Source of the DNA: Providencia stuartii
GTDB taxonomy: Bacteria; Pseudomonadota; Gammaproteobacteria; Enterobacterales; Enterobacteriaceae
Reading direction: 5' to 3'
NCBI GenBank assembly: GCA_900455155.1
Contig: UGUC01000003.1
Span: 536,488 to 600,487 of the forward strand
DNA length: 64,000 nt
Part shown: positions 37,626 through 49,625 of the stretch, piece by piece
How positions within the stretch are numbered: position 1 is the first letter of the stretch
Layout of the letters: each line of letters opens with the position of its first letter
Notes under the pieces: model-generated
Database searches by the model: none
The model's input: only the letters and a program-made list of their open reading frames with translations
What the model was told of the DNA's origin: nothing
Translations under genes and position numbers: made by a program

Positions 37626-39164
37626 AATGTTTTCTCCTGCGATGTTTTTGGTGTCACATCTATCGCATCGATACGGCGACTATTAAACAAATTCACCTTG
37701 CTATCGCTGCCATGACAGCCATCGCCAAAGCTAAAGCCACACGCTTTCGCTTCTGGGAAAGCTTCTCGCGCTAACTCACGATGGCTTGATGGGATCACAA
37801 AGCGGTCTTCGTAGTTCGCTATTGCCAAATAACGATACATCTCTTGTGCCTGAGCTTCTGTTAGACCAACTTGTTCTAGTGCACTGGTGTCACATTGATT
37901 TTCTACTGTTTCAGCCCGTTTATAGTGACGCATCGCTAACATACGTTTTAGTGCAAGCAATACTGGCTCGACATCTCCAGCGGTTAATAAATTCGCTAGG
38001 TACTGTACTGGGATACGTAAACTTTCAACATCAGGTAAGACACCATTGCTCGCCAACATACCTGCATCCGCAACGGATTGGATGGGTGACAAAGGCGGCA
38101 CATACCACACCATCGGTAAAGTTCGATACTCTGGGTGCAATGGCAATGCAAGCTTCCACTCCATCGCCATTTTATAAACAGGGGACTTTTGAGCAGCGTC
38201 GATCACACTCAGAGGGATCCCTTGTTTTTGTGCTTCTTCTATCACATGTGGATCATGTGGGTTAAGGAATACATCAAGTTGGCTTTGATATAGGTCGGTT
38301 TCTTTTTCTACACTCGCCGCTTGCTCAATCTTATCGGCATCGTATAGCAGCACGCCTAAATAACGGATGCGCCCAACACAGGTTTCAGAGCACACTGTCG
38401 GCATACCAGACTCAATGCGTGGATAGCAGAAAATACATTTTTCTGATTTACCACTTTTCCAATTAAAGTAAATTTTCTTGTATGGACAGCCTGTTAAGCA
38501 CATTCGCCAACCACGACACTTATCTTGGTCAATCAAGACAATGCCATCTTCTGAACGTTTATAGATAGCACCACTCGGGCAAGTCGCCACACAAGCTGGG
38601 TTCAAACAGTGCTCACATAAGCGCGGCAAATACATCATGAATGTATTTTCAAATTGCCCATACATCTCTTTTTGAATATGCTCAAAGTTCTTATCGTGTG
38701 CGCGTTTGCTAAATTCGCCACCAAGATCATCTTCCCAATTTGGCCCCATATTGACATTGCTCATACGCTGCCCAGTAATTAATGAGCGTGGGCGAGCCGT
38801 TGGCACATGTTGCCCTTCTTTAGCATTTTTTAAATGACTGTAGTCATAATCAAATGGTTCATAGTAATCATCCAGAGCAGGAACATCTGGGTTAGCGAAG
38901 ATCTTTGAAAGTACCCCGACTCGGTTGCCCATACGCGGCACTAATTTACCTTTGATATTACGGATCCAGCCGCCCTTCCATTTTTCCTGATCTTCCCAAT
39001 TATGGGGATAACCGATACCTGGTTTCGTTTCGACGTTATTAAACCAAAGCATATTCAACGCCTTCACGGCTGGTCCAGACATTCTTACAGGTCACTGAAC
39101 AGGTATGACAACCAATACATTTGTCGAGGTTCAATACCATGCCGACTTGAGAACGAATTTTCAT
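37622..39164 (-). pseudogene. narH: Nitrate reductase beta (iron-sulfur) subunit (one frameshift)
   Basis: Electron-transfer subunit with one [3Fe-4S] and three [4Fe-4S] clusters between NarI and NarG. The true start is the ATG at 39164 (MKIRSQVGMVLNLDKCIGCHTC), whose A overlaps the narG stop as TAATG. An extra T in the run near 39050 interrupts the frame after EGVEYA; downstream, WFNNVETKPGIGYP follows without loss. Cluster motifs CEHCLNPACVATCPSG and CRGWRMCLTGCPYKK (the Trp marks the [3Fe-4S] cluster) are intact. Correcting the base gives 513 residues, E. coli having 512. A sequence error is very likely. Confidence 0.92.
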
Positions 39165-42100
39165 TATGCTTTCTCCTTTCCGCTCAGCGCCTGCTGATAG
39201 CCATCTTGCTCACCATCAAGCCAATCGACCTGCTTCATTTTACGTACCACCACAAATTCATCGCGGTTAGAGCCCACGGTGCCATAGTAGTTGAAGCTAT
39301 ATGCTAAATGCCCATAACCACCAATCATGTGGGTCGGTTTAGGGCAGACGCGGGTCACTGAGTTATGGATCCCGCCGCGCTGCGCCGTAATTTCGGAGCC
39401 TGGCAAATTAATCAAGCGTTCTTGCGCGTGATACATCATGATCATGCCATCAGGAATACGCTGGCTCACCACGGCTTTCGCGGTCAACGCCCCGTTGCTG
39501 TTGAAGGCTTCTACCCAATCGTTGTCTTCAATACCTAACTGGCGGGCATCTTCTTCACTTAACCAGACAATCGGTCCGCCTCGACCCAGCGTTAGCATCA
39601 GTAAATTGTCACTATATGTGGAGTGGATCCCCCATTTTTGATGCGGCGTTAAGAAGTTAAGCGCCTTTTCAGGGAAACCATTTGGCTTTTTCCCCATCAA
39701 CGGTTGGGCCGCACGGGTATCAATAGGAGGACGATAAACCACAAGGCTTTCACCAAAAGCTCTCATCCACTCATGATCCTGATATAACTGTTGACGACCA
39801 CTTAAGGTACGCCAAGGGATCATTTCATGAACATTGGTATAACAGGCATTGTAAGACACATGCTCATCTTCCAAGCCTGACCATGTGGGGCTAGAGATGA
39901 TTTTACGTGGCTGCGCAACAATGTCGCGGAAACGGATTTTTTCATCCTCTTTATAGCGTGCTAAATGGGTATGATCACGGCCTGTGACTTTACCTAAAGC
40001 ATCCCACGCTTTCACTGCCACCTGCCCGTTGGTTTCTGGTGCTAACGTTAAGATAACTTCCGCAGCATCAATAGCAGTTTCAATCTTCGGCCGTCCTTGG
40101 TTAACGCCACTAGGTTGGGTTTTATTCAGTTTTTTCAGGAAGTCTATTTCATCTTGCGTATTCCAACTGATCCCTTTACCGCCATTACCGAGCTTATCCA
40201 TCAAAGGACCCAGTGAGGTATAACGTGCATAGGTCGATGGATAATCACGCTCAACCGTCATAATGTGCGGTGCCGTTTTCCCTGGGATCAATTCACATTG
40301 GCCTTTTTTCCAATCACGCACATCGAAAGGTTGCCCCATTTCAGCGGCACTGTCGTGCTGGATTGGCAGCGTAACAACGTCGGTTTCTTTCCCGAGGTGA
40401 CCTACGCTGACTTCTGAGAAATGCTTTAGCAATCCCTTTATAAATTTCCCAATCGCTTTTCGATTCCCAAGCAGGATCAACCGCCGCAGACAATGGATGA
40501 ATAAATGGATGCATATCCGAAGTATTCATATCGTCTTTTTCATACCACGTTGCGGTTGGTAGAACCACGTCCGAGAACAAACAGGTACTCGACATTCTAA
40601 AGTCGAGGGTTACGACTAAGTCGACTTTTCCTTCTGCCGCTTTATCTGCCCATTCAACCTCTTCAGGCTTCACTTCTCCTTGTTGTCCTAAATCAAGCCC
40701 CTGAATACCATTTTCAGTACCTAATAGGTATTTCAATAAATATTCATGGCCTTTACCGGCTGAGCCAAGTAGGTTCGAACGCCAAATAAATAGGTTACGC
40801 GGAAAGTTTTGTGGGCTATCGGGTTGCTCCGCAGCAAAGCGAATATTCCCTTCTTTCAATTGGTTAACCGTGTAATCTACCGCCGACATACCTGCACTTT
40901 CGGCTTGTTTAGCAATCGTAATAGGGTTAACGTTTAATTGTGGTGCGGAAGGTAACCATCCCATGCGCTCTGCGCGCACATTCATATCAATAAGAGAGCC
41001 GCTAAATGCTTTTTTATCGGCTAATGGGGATAATAGCTCTTCCGTCTTGACTGTTTCATAGCGCCATTGGCTTGAATGATTGTAGAAAAATGAGGTGCTA
41101 TTCATATGGCGCGGTGGACGTTGCCAATCTAAGCCAAAAGCAAGAGGCAGCCAACCCGTTTGTGGACGTAATTTTTCTTGTCCGACATAGTGTGACCAAC
41201 CACCACCACTTTGTCCTATACAGCCACAGAACACTAACATATTAATAATAGCGCGATAGGTCATATCCATGTGATACCAGTGGTTGATACCTGCACCAAC
41301 AATCACCATAGAGCGTCCATGCGTTTTTTCTGCCGTATCCGCAAATTCCCGTGCAATCCGGATGATATTTTGACGGCTAACCCCCGTCACTTTCTCCGCC
41401 CATGCGGGGGAGTATGCCTTCATATCATCGTAATCTGTGGCACAATTCTCATCACCTAAACCACGTTCAATACCATAGTTCGCGAGTATCAAATCATAAA
41501 CAGTGGTCACCAAAGCGTCGCTACCATCCGCCAATTGAATACGTTTTACGGGCAGTTTATGTAACAGCACGTCTTTAAGCTCAACATTTTGGAAATGTTC
41601 GCTTTCTAAGCCGCCAAAGTAAGGGAAACCAACCTCGACAACCTCATCGCATCCATCCAAGAGGCTAAGCTGCATTTTGAACTCTTGCCCATCATCCGCT
41701 TTACGAGGCTCGAGGTTCCATTTGCGACTATTATCCCAGCGGAACCCCATTGAACCTTGAGGAACACATAACGCCCCTGTTGCTTCATCAATAGCAATGG
41801 TTTTCCACTCAGCATTTTTCTCTTCGCCCAGAGAATCAACCAAATCGGCGGCTCGTAACATTCTACCGCCAGCATATGTTCCGTCTTCACGTTTATCCAA
41901 CATAACCAACATTGGCATATCGGAGTAAGTACGTACATACTCACGAAAATACTCAGCTTGGCGTTCGATATGGAATTCTTTAAGGATCACATGCCCCATC
42001 GCCATCGCCATTGCACTGTCTGTACCCTGTTTAGGATTCAACCAGTGGTCACACAATTTAGCTATTTCGGCATAATCAGGTGTGACTGCGACCGTTTTCG

Positions 42101-42926
42101 TACCTTTGTAACGTACTTCAGCAAAGAAATGCGCATCCGGAGTACGCGTTTGAGGCACATTAGAACCCCATGCAATGATATAGGAGGAGTTATACCAATC
42201 CGCCGATTCTGGTACATCCGTTTGTTCACCCCAAGTCATCGGTGAAGATGGCGGTAAATCACAATACCAATCGTAGAAACTGAGGCAAACACCACCAATC
42301 AACGATAAATATCTTGCTCCTGAAGCATAAGAAACCATCGACATTGCGGGTATTGGAGAGAAACCAATAATACGGTCAGGGCCAAACTCTTTAATCGTTG
42401 TGACATTAGCTGCGGCTATCAGCTCATTTACTTCCTGCCAGCTTGATCGTACAAAGCCGCCGCGCCCACGAGCTTGCTTATAGCTTTGTGCTTTTTGTGG
42501 ATCATTGATAATAGAAAACCAAGCCTTTACAGGATCTTGATGTTCTGCTTTCGCTTCACGCCATAATTTTAGTAAGCGCTTACGAACCATTGGATATTTC
42601 ACCCGATTAGCGCTGTAAAGATACCATGAGTAACTCGCTCCACGCGGGCAGCCTCTTGGTTCATGATCAGGTAAGTCAGGGCGTGTACGTGGGTAATCTG
42701 TTTGTTGCGTTTCCCATGTTACCAAACCATTTTTGACATATATCTTCCAACTACATGACCCTGTACAGTTTACGCCATGTGTCGAGCGCACAATTTTATC
42801 GTGCTGCCAACGGCTACGATAACCATTTTCCCAATCACGATTGACGTTCAACTCTTGTCCGTGATCGCCTGAAAAAGTCTCGCCAAGCTGTTTGAAATAA
42901 CGAAATCGGTCTAAAAATTTGCTCAT
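39164..42926 (-). pseudogene. narG: Nitrate reductase alpha (molybdenum catalytic) subunit (one frameshift)
   Basis: Reduces nitrate to nitrite at a Mo-bis-MGD centre on the cytosolic side. The start at 42926 (MSKFLDRFRYFKQ) has GGAGG 8 nt upstream and matches E. coli. The N-terminal [4Fe-4S] binding region is HGVNCTGSCSW, with EPRGCPRGASYSWYLY; the Mo ligand Asp is in LPPSSPMTWGEQTDVPE. An extra base near 40420 replaces AFSEVSVGHLGKE with a short false tail. The corrected length is 1253 residues (E. coli 1247). The 3' half continues with HDSAAEMGQPF to DWLDGE. Probably functional in the organism. Confidence 0.93.
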
Positions 42927-42993
42927 TCGGATTGCCTCCAAAGAGACGCCGACAGGCGTCATACATTGCTTAAATCGTATTTATTGGTTGTTA

Positions 42994-44391
42994 TTATTTG
43001 TGCTTACGCCCATAAACTAACCATGTGATAAACACACAAGAGACATAGAACACGAAGAAAACTTTCATCGCACCAGCGGGTGAACCTGTCAGTGTTAAAG
43101 AGGTTCCAAATGCTTTTGGAATAAAGAACCCACCGATTGCCCCAATAGCGGAAATAAAACCTAATGCTGCCGCGCTCTCTGTCACCGCTTGCTTTTGTGC
43201 ATCTTGTTCTGAAGCCCCAAGAGACAAGGCGCGATCAATAGTTAGCTTGCGAAAAACAACTGCGATCATTTGGAATGTTGAGCCACTACCTAATCCCGCC
43301 GTTAAAAACAGCACCATAAATACCGCGTAAAACGCGATAAAGGAGCCGCCCTGACCTTGAGTTGGTAGTGTGAAGAACAGCAATCCAGAGAAAATAGCCA
43401 TCACAATAAAGTTAATCATCGTCACTTTTACGCCGCCAAAGCGATCAGACAGCATACCTCCGGCAGGGCGGGCAAGTGCGCCGAGTAATGGCCCAAAAAA
43501 GGCGAACTTTAAGATGATGACGTCAGGAAATTGCGTCTTAGACAGCATCGCAAACCCTGCAGAAAAGCCAATGAAAGACCCAAAGGTCGCAAGATAAAGA
43601 AAACTTAAGATCCAAAGATGGGCTCTTTTGAGTACAGGAAGTTGTGCCGTTAACGATGCTCTGTTAGCTGCCAAATCATTCATGCCAAACCAAGCCATCA
43701 CGGTGAAAAATAATAAGAAAGGTACCCAAATCCATGCAGCATTTTCTAGCCATAACACAGAGCCATCAGCCTGTGGTGTGCCTGCTCCCCCCATAAAAGA
43801 GAATACGCCAACACCAACAATAAATGGCGCAACTAACTGCATTACGCTCACCCCTAAATTACCAAGGCCACCATTTAGCCCAAGCGCTCCTCCTTGACGT
43901 GATTTAGGGAAGAAGAAACTGATATTTGCCATACTGGACGCAAAATTGGCCCCAGCGAAACCACATAGCAACGAAATAATGACAAAAACACTATAAGGTG
44001 TTGTTGGATTTTGAACAGCAAACCCTAACCAAATACAGGGAATAACAAGAAAAACAGTACTAATTGCAGTCCAACGACGGCCACCAAAAATAGGAATAAC
44101 AAATGAATACGGTACTCGTAAAAGTGCACCTGAAACTGAGGGTAGCGCTGTTAATAAAAATAGTTGGTCAGTTGTGAAATTAAATCCTACTTTATTTAAA
44201 TTAACGGCAACTGCACTAAATAACATCCAGACACAGAATGCGAGTAACAAACATGGTACAGAGATCCACAAATTGCGATTTGCAATGCGCTGCCCTGTTG
44301 TTTGCCAAAACTGAGTATCTTCAGGGCGCCAATCCTGAATAATCGCTCCAGATTGTTTTGTCCGTGTATTTAAACTTTCTCGTTGAGACAT
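42994..44391 (-). CDS. narK: Nitrate/nitrite antiporter (MFS)
   Basis: 465 residues and 12 transmembrane segments. It exchanges nitrate in for nitrite out during anaerobic respiration. The nitrate signatures GFAGANFASSMANISFFFP and GGLGNLGVSVMQL are present in the N-terminal half; GSGSTFQMIAVVF is the second one. Length is near E. coli NarK (463). It is upstream of narG on the same strand and divergent from narX, with FNR and NarL sites in the gap, as in E. coli. Confidence 0.96.
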   Translation of the reverse strand: MSQRESLNTRTKQSGAIIQDWRPEDTQFWQTTGQRIANRNLWISVPCLLLAFCVWMLFSAVAVNLNKVGFNFTTDQLFLLTALPSVSGALLRVPYSFVIPIFGGRRWTAISTVFLVIPCIWLGFAVQNPTTPYSVFVIISLLCGFAGANFASSMANISFFFPKSRQGGALGLNGGLGNLGVSVMQLVAPFIVGVGVFSFMGGAGTPQADGSVLWLENAAWIWVPFLLFFTVMAWFGMNDLAANRASLTAQLPVLKRAHLWILSFLYLATFGSFIGFSAGFAMLSKTQFPDVIILKFAFFGPLLGALARPAGGMLSDRFGGVKVTMINFIVMAIFSGLLFFTLPTQGQGGSFIAFYAVFMVLFLTAGLGSGSTFQMIAVVFRKLTIDRALSLGASEQDAQKQAVTESAAALGFISAIGAIGGFFIPKAFGTSLTLTGSPAGAMKVFFVFYVSCVFITWLVYGRKHK

Positions 44392-44451
44392 AACTCACCC
44401 CAATAAATAGCATTTATGAGGTCAGTTTGTGTTCATTTAGGAACAGCTAGA

Positions 44452-44465
44452 CTGATCTAAATCAA
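44452..44465. promoter_or_regulatory. FNR box in the narK-narX intergenic region
   Basis: CTGATCTAAATCAA differs from the FNR consensus TTGAT-N4-ATCAA by one base. It is about 60-75 nt upstream of narK, fitting anaerobic activation. Confidence 0.8.
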
Positions 44466-44511
44466 GAGATATTCAAGTTAGGTTTTGCACACTATATAAA
44501 CAACCTACTAG

Positions 44512-44527
44512 AGGGGTACAAGGGGTA
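44512..44527. promoter_or_regulatory. NarL heptamer pair
   Basis: Two directly repeated AGGGGTA elements (TACCCCT on the minus strand, matching TACYYMT) start 9 bp apart, upstream of the FNR box relative to narK. Consistent with nitrate activation of narK. Confidence 0.7.
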
Positions 44528-44727
44528 TATTTAGCTAACCCTATAAATATTCAAAATAAAAATAGATTTATTTAAATTACTTTTATCCTGATATTTACGC
44601 TATCCTATAGATAAGAAATTTAGGGTTAACCCTGAAGTAGTATATTTAAATTTAAGCAATCTCTGAACAATATAACCATCATAAAAAAGAAAAAGTAGAT
44701 TGCGAGGTCATTTTGAAGGAAATGAAT

Positions 44728-46482
44728 ATGCCGGTATTTCACCGTCGATTTTCAATTATTAATCAAGTTATCGGATTGATGTTGCTTATAGCCATCCTTG
44801 GTATTATCGGAATGACGATTTCAAATCGTATGATAATCAGTGTGCAAGGTAACGCTCATGCGATTAATAAATCCGGTTCACTTCGAATGCAAAGCTACCG
44901 GCTGCTTTCTTTAATTCCTTTAAATGACCATACCAAAGAGTACCTTGATATACTAGAAAATGATTTATCCAGCCTAGAATTAACTCAAGTTGTTAAAGCT
45001 GAAGATCTCACTGAAAAATTCTCCGAATTACACACATTTTGGTTAAAAACCTTACGCCCTGCACTCTCTGAAGCCAATTCTGCCAGCGATGCGCGGTATG
45101 AAGTGATCTCTTTTGTCAATATGCTGGATGAACTCGTTCATGATATTGACGAAAAAACAGAACGAAAAATCGCATATGTCGCCATGACACAGATGATCTT
45201 TATTGGCTTAGTCTTTTTGTTATTAATGGTCACGATTTGGCACCTTAGACGTAAAATTTATTATCCATGGATGAAACTCCTCTCTATGGCTCATGCGATT
45301 GGTCAAAAAGATTTTAGCCAACGATACCCTAATAATAACAAACAAGATGAGTTAAATACTTTAGGGCTAACCTTGAATCAAATGTCTGATGAGTTAGCAC
45401 AAAGTTATCATCAGCTCGAATCGAGAGTAGCGGAAAAAACGGCCGATCTTCGCAACAAGAACCGTGTACTTTCTTATCTTTATCAATCAAATCAGATACT
45501 ACATTCAACTGAGCCGCTCGATTTACGATTACAAAAAGTCCTTGACGAACTCAAAAATATCACAAGTTTAAAAAACTTGAGTTTAAAGCTCTACGAAGAT
45601 AGCAATGAAAAATACTTTCATGAAATTTGTTGTACTTCAAATGATCCGCTATCCGAAGATCCGTCATTTATTCCCAAAGATATTGTTCATCATCCCAAAA
45701 CATTATTATGGGAGCTATCCGATAATATGCACCGTTATGGTGTCATTTCTGCGGAAATTGAGAACAATGAAGATATTTCTGAGGAACAAAATAACTTGGT
45801 TCTTATGCTAGTAAAACAAATTTCAGGCATGCTAGCGATGGAACATCAAATAGAGCAACAGCAACAATTACTCATTATGGATGAACGCTCTGCTATCGCA
45901 AGAGAGCTACACGATTCGATCGCCCAATCGCTGTCTTGTCTAAAAATGCAAATTAGCTATTTACAAATGCAACCAGAATCTTTGCCAGATAAACACCAAC
46001 AATTGCTCAGTGAAATGCGAGGTGAAATTAACACTGCCTATAGTCAGCTTAGAGAGTTACTCACCACGTTTCGATTAAAGTTAATGGAGCCTGGACTACT
46101 TCCGTCATTGGAAAGCACAATTAACGAATTTAGTCAGAAGATGGGATTTAAGATTTTATTGAATTACCATATTCCAGCGAAAAGCATTTCACCCCATCAA
46201 TCGATTCATATCATACAGATAATCCGAGAAGCGCTGAGCAATATTCTGAAGCATGCTCACGCCAATTGGGCACAAGTTACTCTTCAACAAGATTCCGGTG
46301 TTGTCACAATTACAATCGAAGATAATGGCGAAGGTATTGCCCCTACACCAAGCAAACAAAACCACTATGGTTTAATTATTATGAGAGAGCGAGCGCTTAG
46401 CCTTAATGGTGAGTGTGAAATCATTCCGAGAGCGCAAGGTGGAACAAAAGTGCAAGTCACCTTTTCTTTACCTGTTACTTAA
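44728..46482 (+). CDS. narX: Nitrate/nitrite sensor histidine kinase
   Basis: 584 residues, inner membrane. A first transmembrane helix (about 12-32), then a periplasmic helical sensor with the P-box [18 protein letters not shown] that binds nitrate, then a second helix (about 150-172), HAMP domain, GAF-like central part and a HisKA_3 domain with the phosphorylated His in [12 protein letters not shown]. The HATPase domain has [12 protein letters not shown] and DNGEGI. The start at 44728 (MPVFHRRF) gives GAAGGA a 7-nt spacing; earlier TTG/ATG codons are too close. It phosphorylates NarL, encoded 22 nt downstream. Confidence 0.94.
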   Translation: MPVFHRRFSIINQVIGLMLLIAILGIIGMTISNRMIISVQGNAHAINKSGSLRMQSYRLLSLIPLNDHTKEYLDILENDLSSLELTQVVKAEDLTEKFSELHTFWLKTLRPALSEANSASDARYEVISFVNMLDELVHDIDEKTERKIAYVAMTQMIFIGLVFLLLMVTIWHLRRKIYYPWMKLLSMAHAIGQKDFSQRYPNNNKQDELNTLGLTLNQMSDELAQSYHQLESRVAEKTADLRNKNRVLSYLYQSNQILHSTEPLDLRLQKVLDELKNITSLKNLSLKLYEDSNEKYFHEICCTSNDPLSEDPSFIPKDIVHHPKTLLWELSDNMHRYGVISAEIENNEDISEEQNNLVLMLVKQISGMLAMEHQIEQQQQLLIMDERSAIARELHDSIAQSLSCLKMQISYLQMQPESLPDKHQQLLSEMRGEINTAYSQLRELLTTFRLKLMEPGLLPSLESTINEFSQKMGFKILLNYHIPAKSISPHQSIHIIQIIREALSNILKHAHANWAQVTLQQDSGVVTITIEDNGEGIAPTPSKQNHYGLIIMRERALSLNGECEIIPRAQGGTKVQVTFSLPVT

Positions 46483-46504
46483 TCATTTTGGAGCAAAGCA
46501 ATTC

Positions 46505-47161
46505 ATGGGAAACACAAATATAATGAGCGAAAAATCCACGATTTTATTGATTGATGATCATCCGATGCTAAGAAATGGCGTCAAACAATTAATCAGTCTT
46601 GAGCCATCATTACTCGTGATAGGTGAAGCCGGTGATGGCGCTACAGGTATAAAAATTGCTGAAGAACAAGATCCAGACCTTATCCTTCTTGATCTCAATA
46701 TGCCAGGTATGAATGGTTTTGAAACCCTAGATGAGCTTAGAAAACGGGAATTATCTGGCAGGATCATTCTTTTCACCGTTTCTAATTATGGTGAAGACCT
46801 TGTTAGCGCCCTCAAACGCGGAGCGGATGGTTATCTATTGAAAGATATGGAGCCAGAAGAGCTGATTGTCGCTCTTAAAGAAGCCGCCAGTGGCAAAATG
46901 GTGGTTAGCCCAGCGTTGACTTCCGTGTTGGCAGAATCACTGAGAGACAATCGCCCACAAACCGAAAATAATCTTCTATCTTTAACGCCTAGAGAAACCA
47001 ATATCTTAGAGCTTATTGCACAAGGGCTATCAAATAAAATGATTGCTCGCAAACTCGATATCGCAGAAAGTACAGTCAAAGTTCATGTGAAGCACCTCTT
47101 GAAAAAATTGAATCTAAAATCTCGTGTCGAGGCTGCTGTATGGGTGCTACAACAAAAATAG
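46505..47161 (+). CDS. narL: Nitrate/nitrite response regulator
   Basis: 218 residues. The receiver domain has acidic residues in LLIDDHPML, the phospho-acceptor Asp in [13 protein letters not shown] and the conserved Lys in [11 protein letters not shown]. The C-terminal LuxR/GerE domain is [40 protein letters not shown], nearly identical to E. coli NarL. It binds TACYYMT heptamers such as those upstream of narK. The start at 46505 is chosen for a GGAG site about 11 nt upstream; MSEKST seven residues in is an alternative. Confidence 0.95.
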   Translation: MGNTNIMSEKSTILLIDDHPMLRNGVKQLISLEPSLLVIGEAGDGATGIKIAEEQDPDLILLDLNMPGMNGFETLDELRKRELSGRIILFTVSNYGEDLVSALKRGADGYLLKDMEPEELIVALKEAASGKMVVSPALTSVLAESLRDNRPQTENNLLSLTPRETNILELIAQGLSNKMIARKLDIAESTVKVHVKHLLKKLNLKSRVEAAVWVLQQK

Positions 47162-47237
47162 TCGCTATTTAATGTGCATAACAACGTACCTACGTTCCCC
47201 ATAATTGCTAAGCAAACCAATTGAGTCTAGAAAATCC

Positions 47238-47268
47238 CCCTAGTCACATAGCTAATATGTGATTAGGG
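47238..47268 (+). terminator. Probable terminator after narL
   Basis: 13-bp stem CCCTAGTCACATA/TATGTGATTAGGG (one wobble) with a 5-nt loop; only a weak U-tract follows. Confidence 0.5.
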
Positions 47269-47376
47269 TCGTTATAAATAGCGTTTATCAATGAAAAAGC
47301 TCAAATCTACAAGTAACACGAATTGAACTATAATATGATAAACTAATGAAATAATTAATACGGAAGATTAAATCAA

Positions 47377-47893
47377 ATGGAAGAAAAGATCATTCTTGTT
47401 GATAGACAAGATAACCCTATAGGCACTATGCCTAAACTATTAGCCCATCAACAGGGAAGATTACACCGCGCATTCTCGGTTTTTTATTTTTAATACCAAG
47501 GGAGAATTACTTATTCAACAGCGTGCTGCTCATAAATACCACTCTGCGGGTCAATGGGCAAATAGCTGCTGTAGCCATCCTCGCCCTAACGAAGATACAT
47601 TAGCGGCGGCTAAACGTCGATTAATGGAAGAGCTTGGTTTTACTACCGAAATTTCACTAGTTGGCCACTTTGTTTATCATGCAGAAGTCAATGGCGGCTT
47701 AATTGAACATGAATATGACCACCTCTTTATTGGTTATTATGATGGCGCCGTAACCCCTAATCGTGATGAAGTTTCTGCCATTCGCTGGGTATTACCTTCA
47801 GACTTACAAACAGAAATCAAAAATACCCCTGACCAATTTACGCCTTGGTTTAAATTAATTATTAATAAATATCCATTACTGCAATTTAAGTAA
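47377..47893 (+). pseudogene. idi: Isopentenyl-diphosphate delta-isomerase type I (one frameshift)
   Basis: Interconverts IPP and DMAPP, feeding isoprenoid synthesis. It is a Nudix-fold, metal-dependent enzyme. The catalytic Cys is in WANSCCSHPRPNED; the Nudix segment is AAKRRLMEELGF; the catalytic Glu is in LIEHEYDHLFIG; the Trp in RWVLP ends the domain. An extra T in the T6 run near 47485 stops the frame after RAFSVF; corrected, it reads FIFNTKGELLIQQRA and is about 171 residues, slightly under E. coli Idi (182). Probably functional; E. coli idi is non-essential. Confidence 0.9.
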
Positions 47894-48240
47894 TTTATAT
47901 TTAATTATATATAAATTTTATTTCTAATGAGTAATAAATTTATCTGTTATCAATCCCCCTCAGTTTATTTTTTATTAGCATTAATAAATTCTATAATAAA
48001 GAACTGAGGCTGATAACGTTTATTTAATTGGCTTACTGATTTTAATCTTAGCTCTATCTTTTAAAGGGCATAGAGTAATAAAAATGAATACAGATATAAT
48101 ATTTCCCTCATCATCTATCCGTACGTAACTGGGATTGATTGGCGCTAGCGTCAGGCTGAGTGGATATTGCATACCGCTGGGAATAGTCTAAGTGAGTAGC
48201 GATAAGGCATTTTTTAATATTCTCAGTACCTACAGAGCCG

Positions 48241-48719
48241 TCTAAGTAACAGGAGGATTACTTTAATATCTTGAATAACCATAGAAACAGCCTAAGTAAC
48301 AATGGGTTTGCTTTAATATCCTCAATAACCATAGAAACAGCCTAAGTAACAAGAAGTTACTTTAATACCATCAATAACCACAGAAACAGCCTAAGTAACA
48401 AGAAGTTACTTTAATACATCAATAACCACAGAAACAGCCTAAGTAACAAGGGAGTGCTTTAATATCCTCAATAACCATAGAAACAGCCTAAGTAACAAGA
48501 AGTTACTTTAATACATCAATAACCACAGAAACAGCTTAAGTAACAAGGGAATGCTTTAATATCCTCAATAACCATAGAAACAGCCTAAGTAACAAGGGGT
48601 TACTTTAATACATCAATAACCACAGAAACAGCTTAAGTAACAATGGGTTACTTTAACATCCTCAATAACCATAGAAACAGCTTAAGTAACAACGGGTTAC
48701 TTTAACATCCTCAATAACA
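48241..48719. repeat. Tandem array of a 48-50-bp hairpin repeat (about 10 units)
   Basis: Units begin at about 48241, 48291, 48341, 48390, 48438, 48487, 48535, 48584, 48632 and 48681, with a decayed unit before them (48185). Each opens CYTAAGTAAC and ends ATAACC(A)YAGAAACAG. Type A (48-49 bp) has a perfect AAGTAAC/GTTACTT stem and CATCAATAACCACAG. Type B (49-50 bp) has CCTCAATAACCATAG and often a weakened stem. From 48390 to 48680 the units alternate A, B, A, B, A, B: a higher-order dimer of about 97 bp. Unit lengths not divisible by three and in-frame stops exclude coding. Confidence 0.93.
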
Positions 48720-48799
48720 CAAAAAATAATCTAAATTATAAGATATGTATTACAGATCTTAGATACATTCAAAAGAATAAAAGCAGAACGTTACTCAAG

Positions 48800-49410
48800 C
48801 GCCTCGCTCATTAGTATAATTAAAGCTTAGTAATAAGGTTGATACTCTCAATACCGGACCACACAAACCTGTGAGCTGTTACTTACTACTTTATATCCAC
48901 TCAAACTATTCACCTCATCAATATCCATCAAAAAAACAGTGAGTGATACTTTTTCATTAACACCATCTAATCCATTGAAATAGCTAATAATTAATAATAA
49001 ATTTGACACTCTCAATACTGGAACACACAAACCTGTGAGCTGTTACTCACTACTTTATATCCACTCAATCTATTCACCTTATCAATATCCAGCAAAGAGA
49101 TTAGTGAGTTATAAATTCCTTGCTAATAATTCATTAACTCATTGAAATAAATAGTTTAGCAACTAACTTGATATCCTGATTAATACCGAAACACACAAAT
49201 CTGTGAGCTGTTACTCACTACTTTATATCCACTAAACCTATTCACCCTATCAATACACAGCAAAAAACAGTGAATGATACTTTTTTATTAACACCCTCTA
49301 ACACATTGAAATAGCTAATAATTAGTAATAAATTTGACACTCTCAATACTGGAACACACAAACCTGTGAGCTGTTACTCACTACTTTATATTTACTCAAT
49401 CTATTCAATG
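48800..49410. repeat. About 165-bp tandem repeat, four copies
   Basis: The conserved core ACACACAAACCTGTGAGC, followed by TGTTACTCACTACTTTATAT, recurs near 48862, 49025, 49193 and 49357 (GTGAGC at 48871, 49035, 49203, 49366; spacings 164, 168 and 163). GTGAG and CTCAC within it form a short stem. Copies 1 and 3 share their variable 3' half and copy 2 differs, giving a second alternating pattern. A degenerate unit precedes copy 1. Confidence 0.9.
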
Positions 49411-49625
49411 ACCAAATAATTTTGTTTAAAGCAGGGCATTATCACTGAAGCTTTAATTCCCCCCCTTTAATTAACGCATCAATCATCCTATCAATAACGG
49501 TTCATGTAGTGTGCCAAACTCGGTATAGCTGTGCTGTAGAGGGAGAATAACAACCATATTTATGGTTATAGCTAATCAGGGGGAGATATGCGCTGAGATA
49601 AAAAGTGGTTAATAAAGTATGAGAT

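Noticed and set aside
48241..48719. CRISPR array
   Set aside because: Repeats are directly contiguous with no unique spacers, and no cas genes are nearby.
48848..49030. Small ORF within the 165-bp repeats
   Set aside because: It exists only because two repeat copies are open by chance; the other copies carry stops and shifts.
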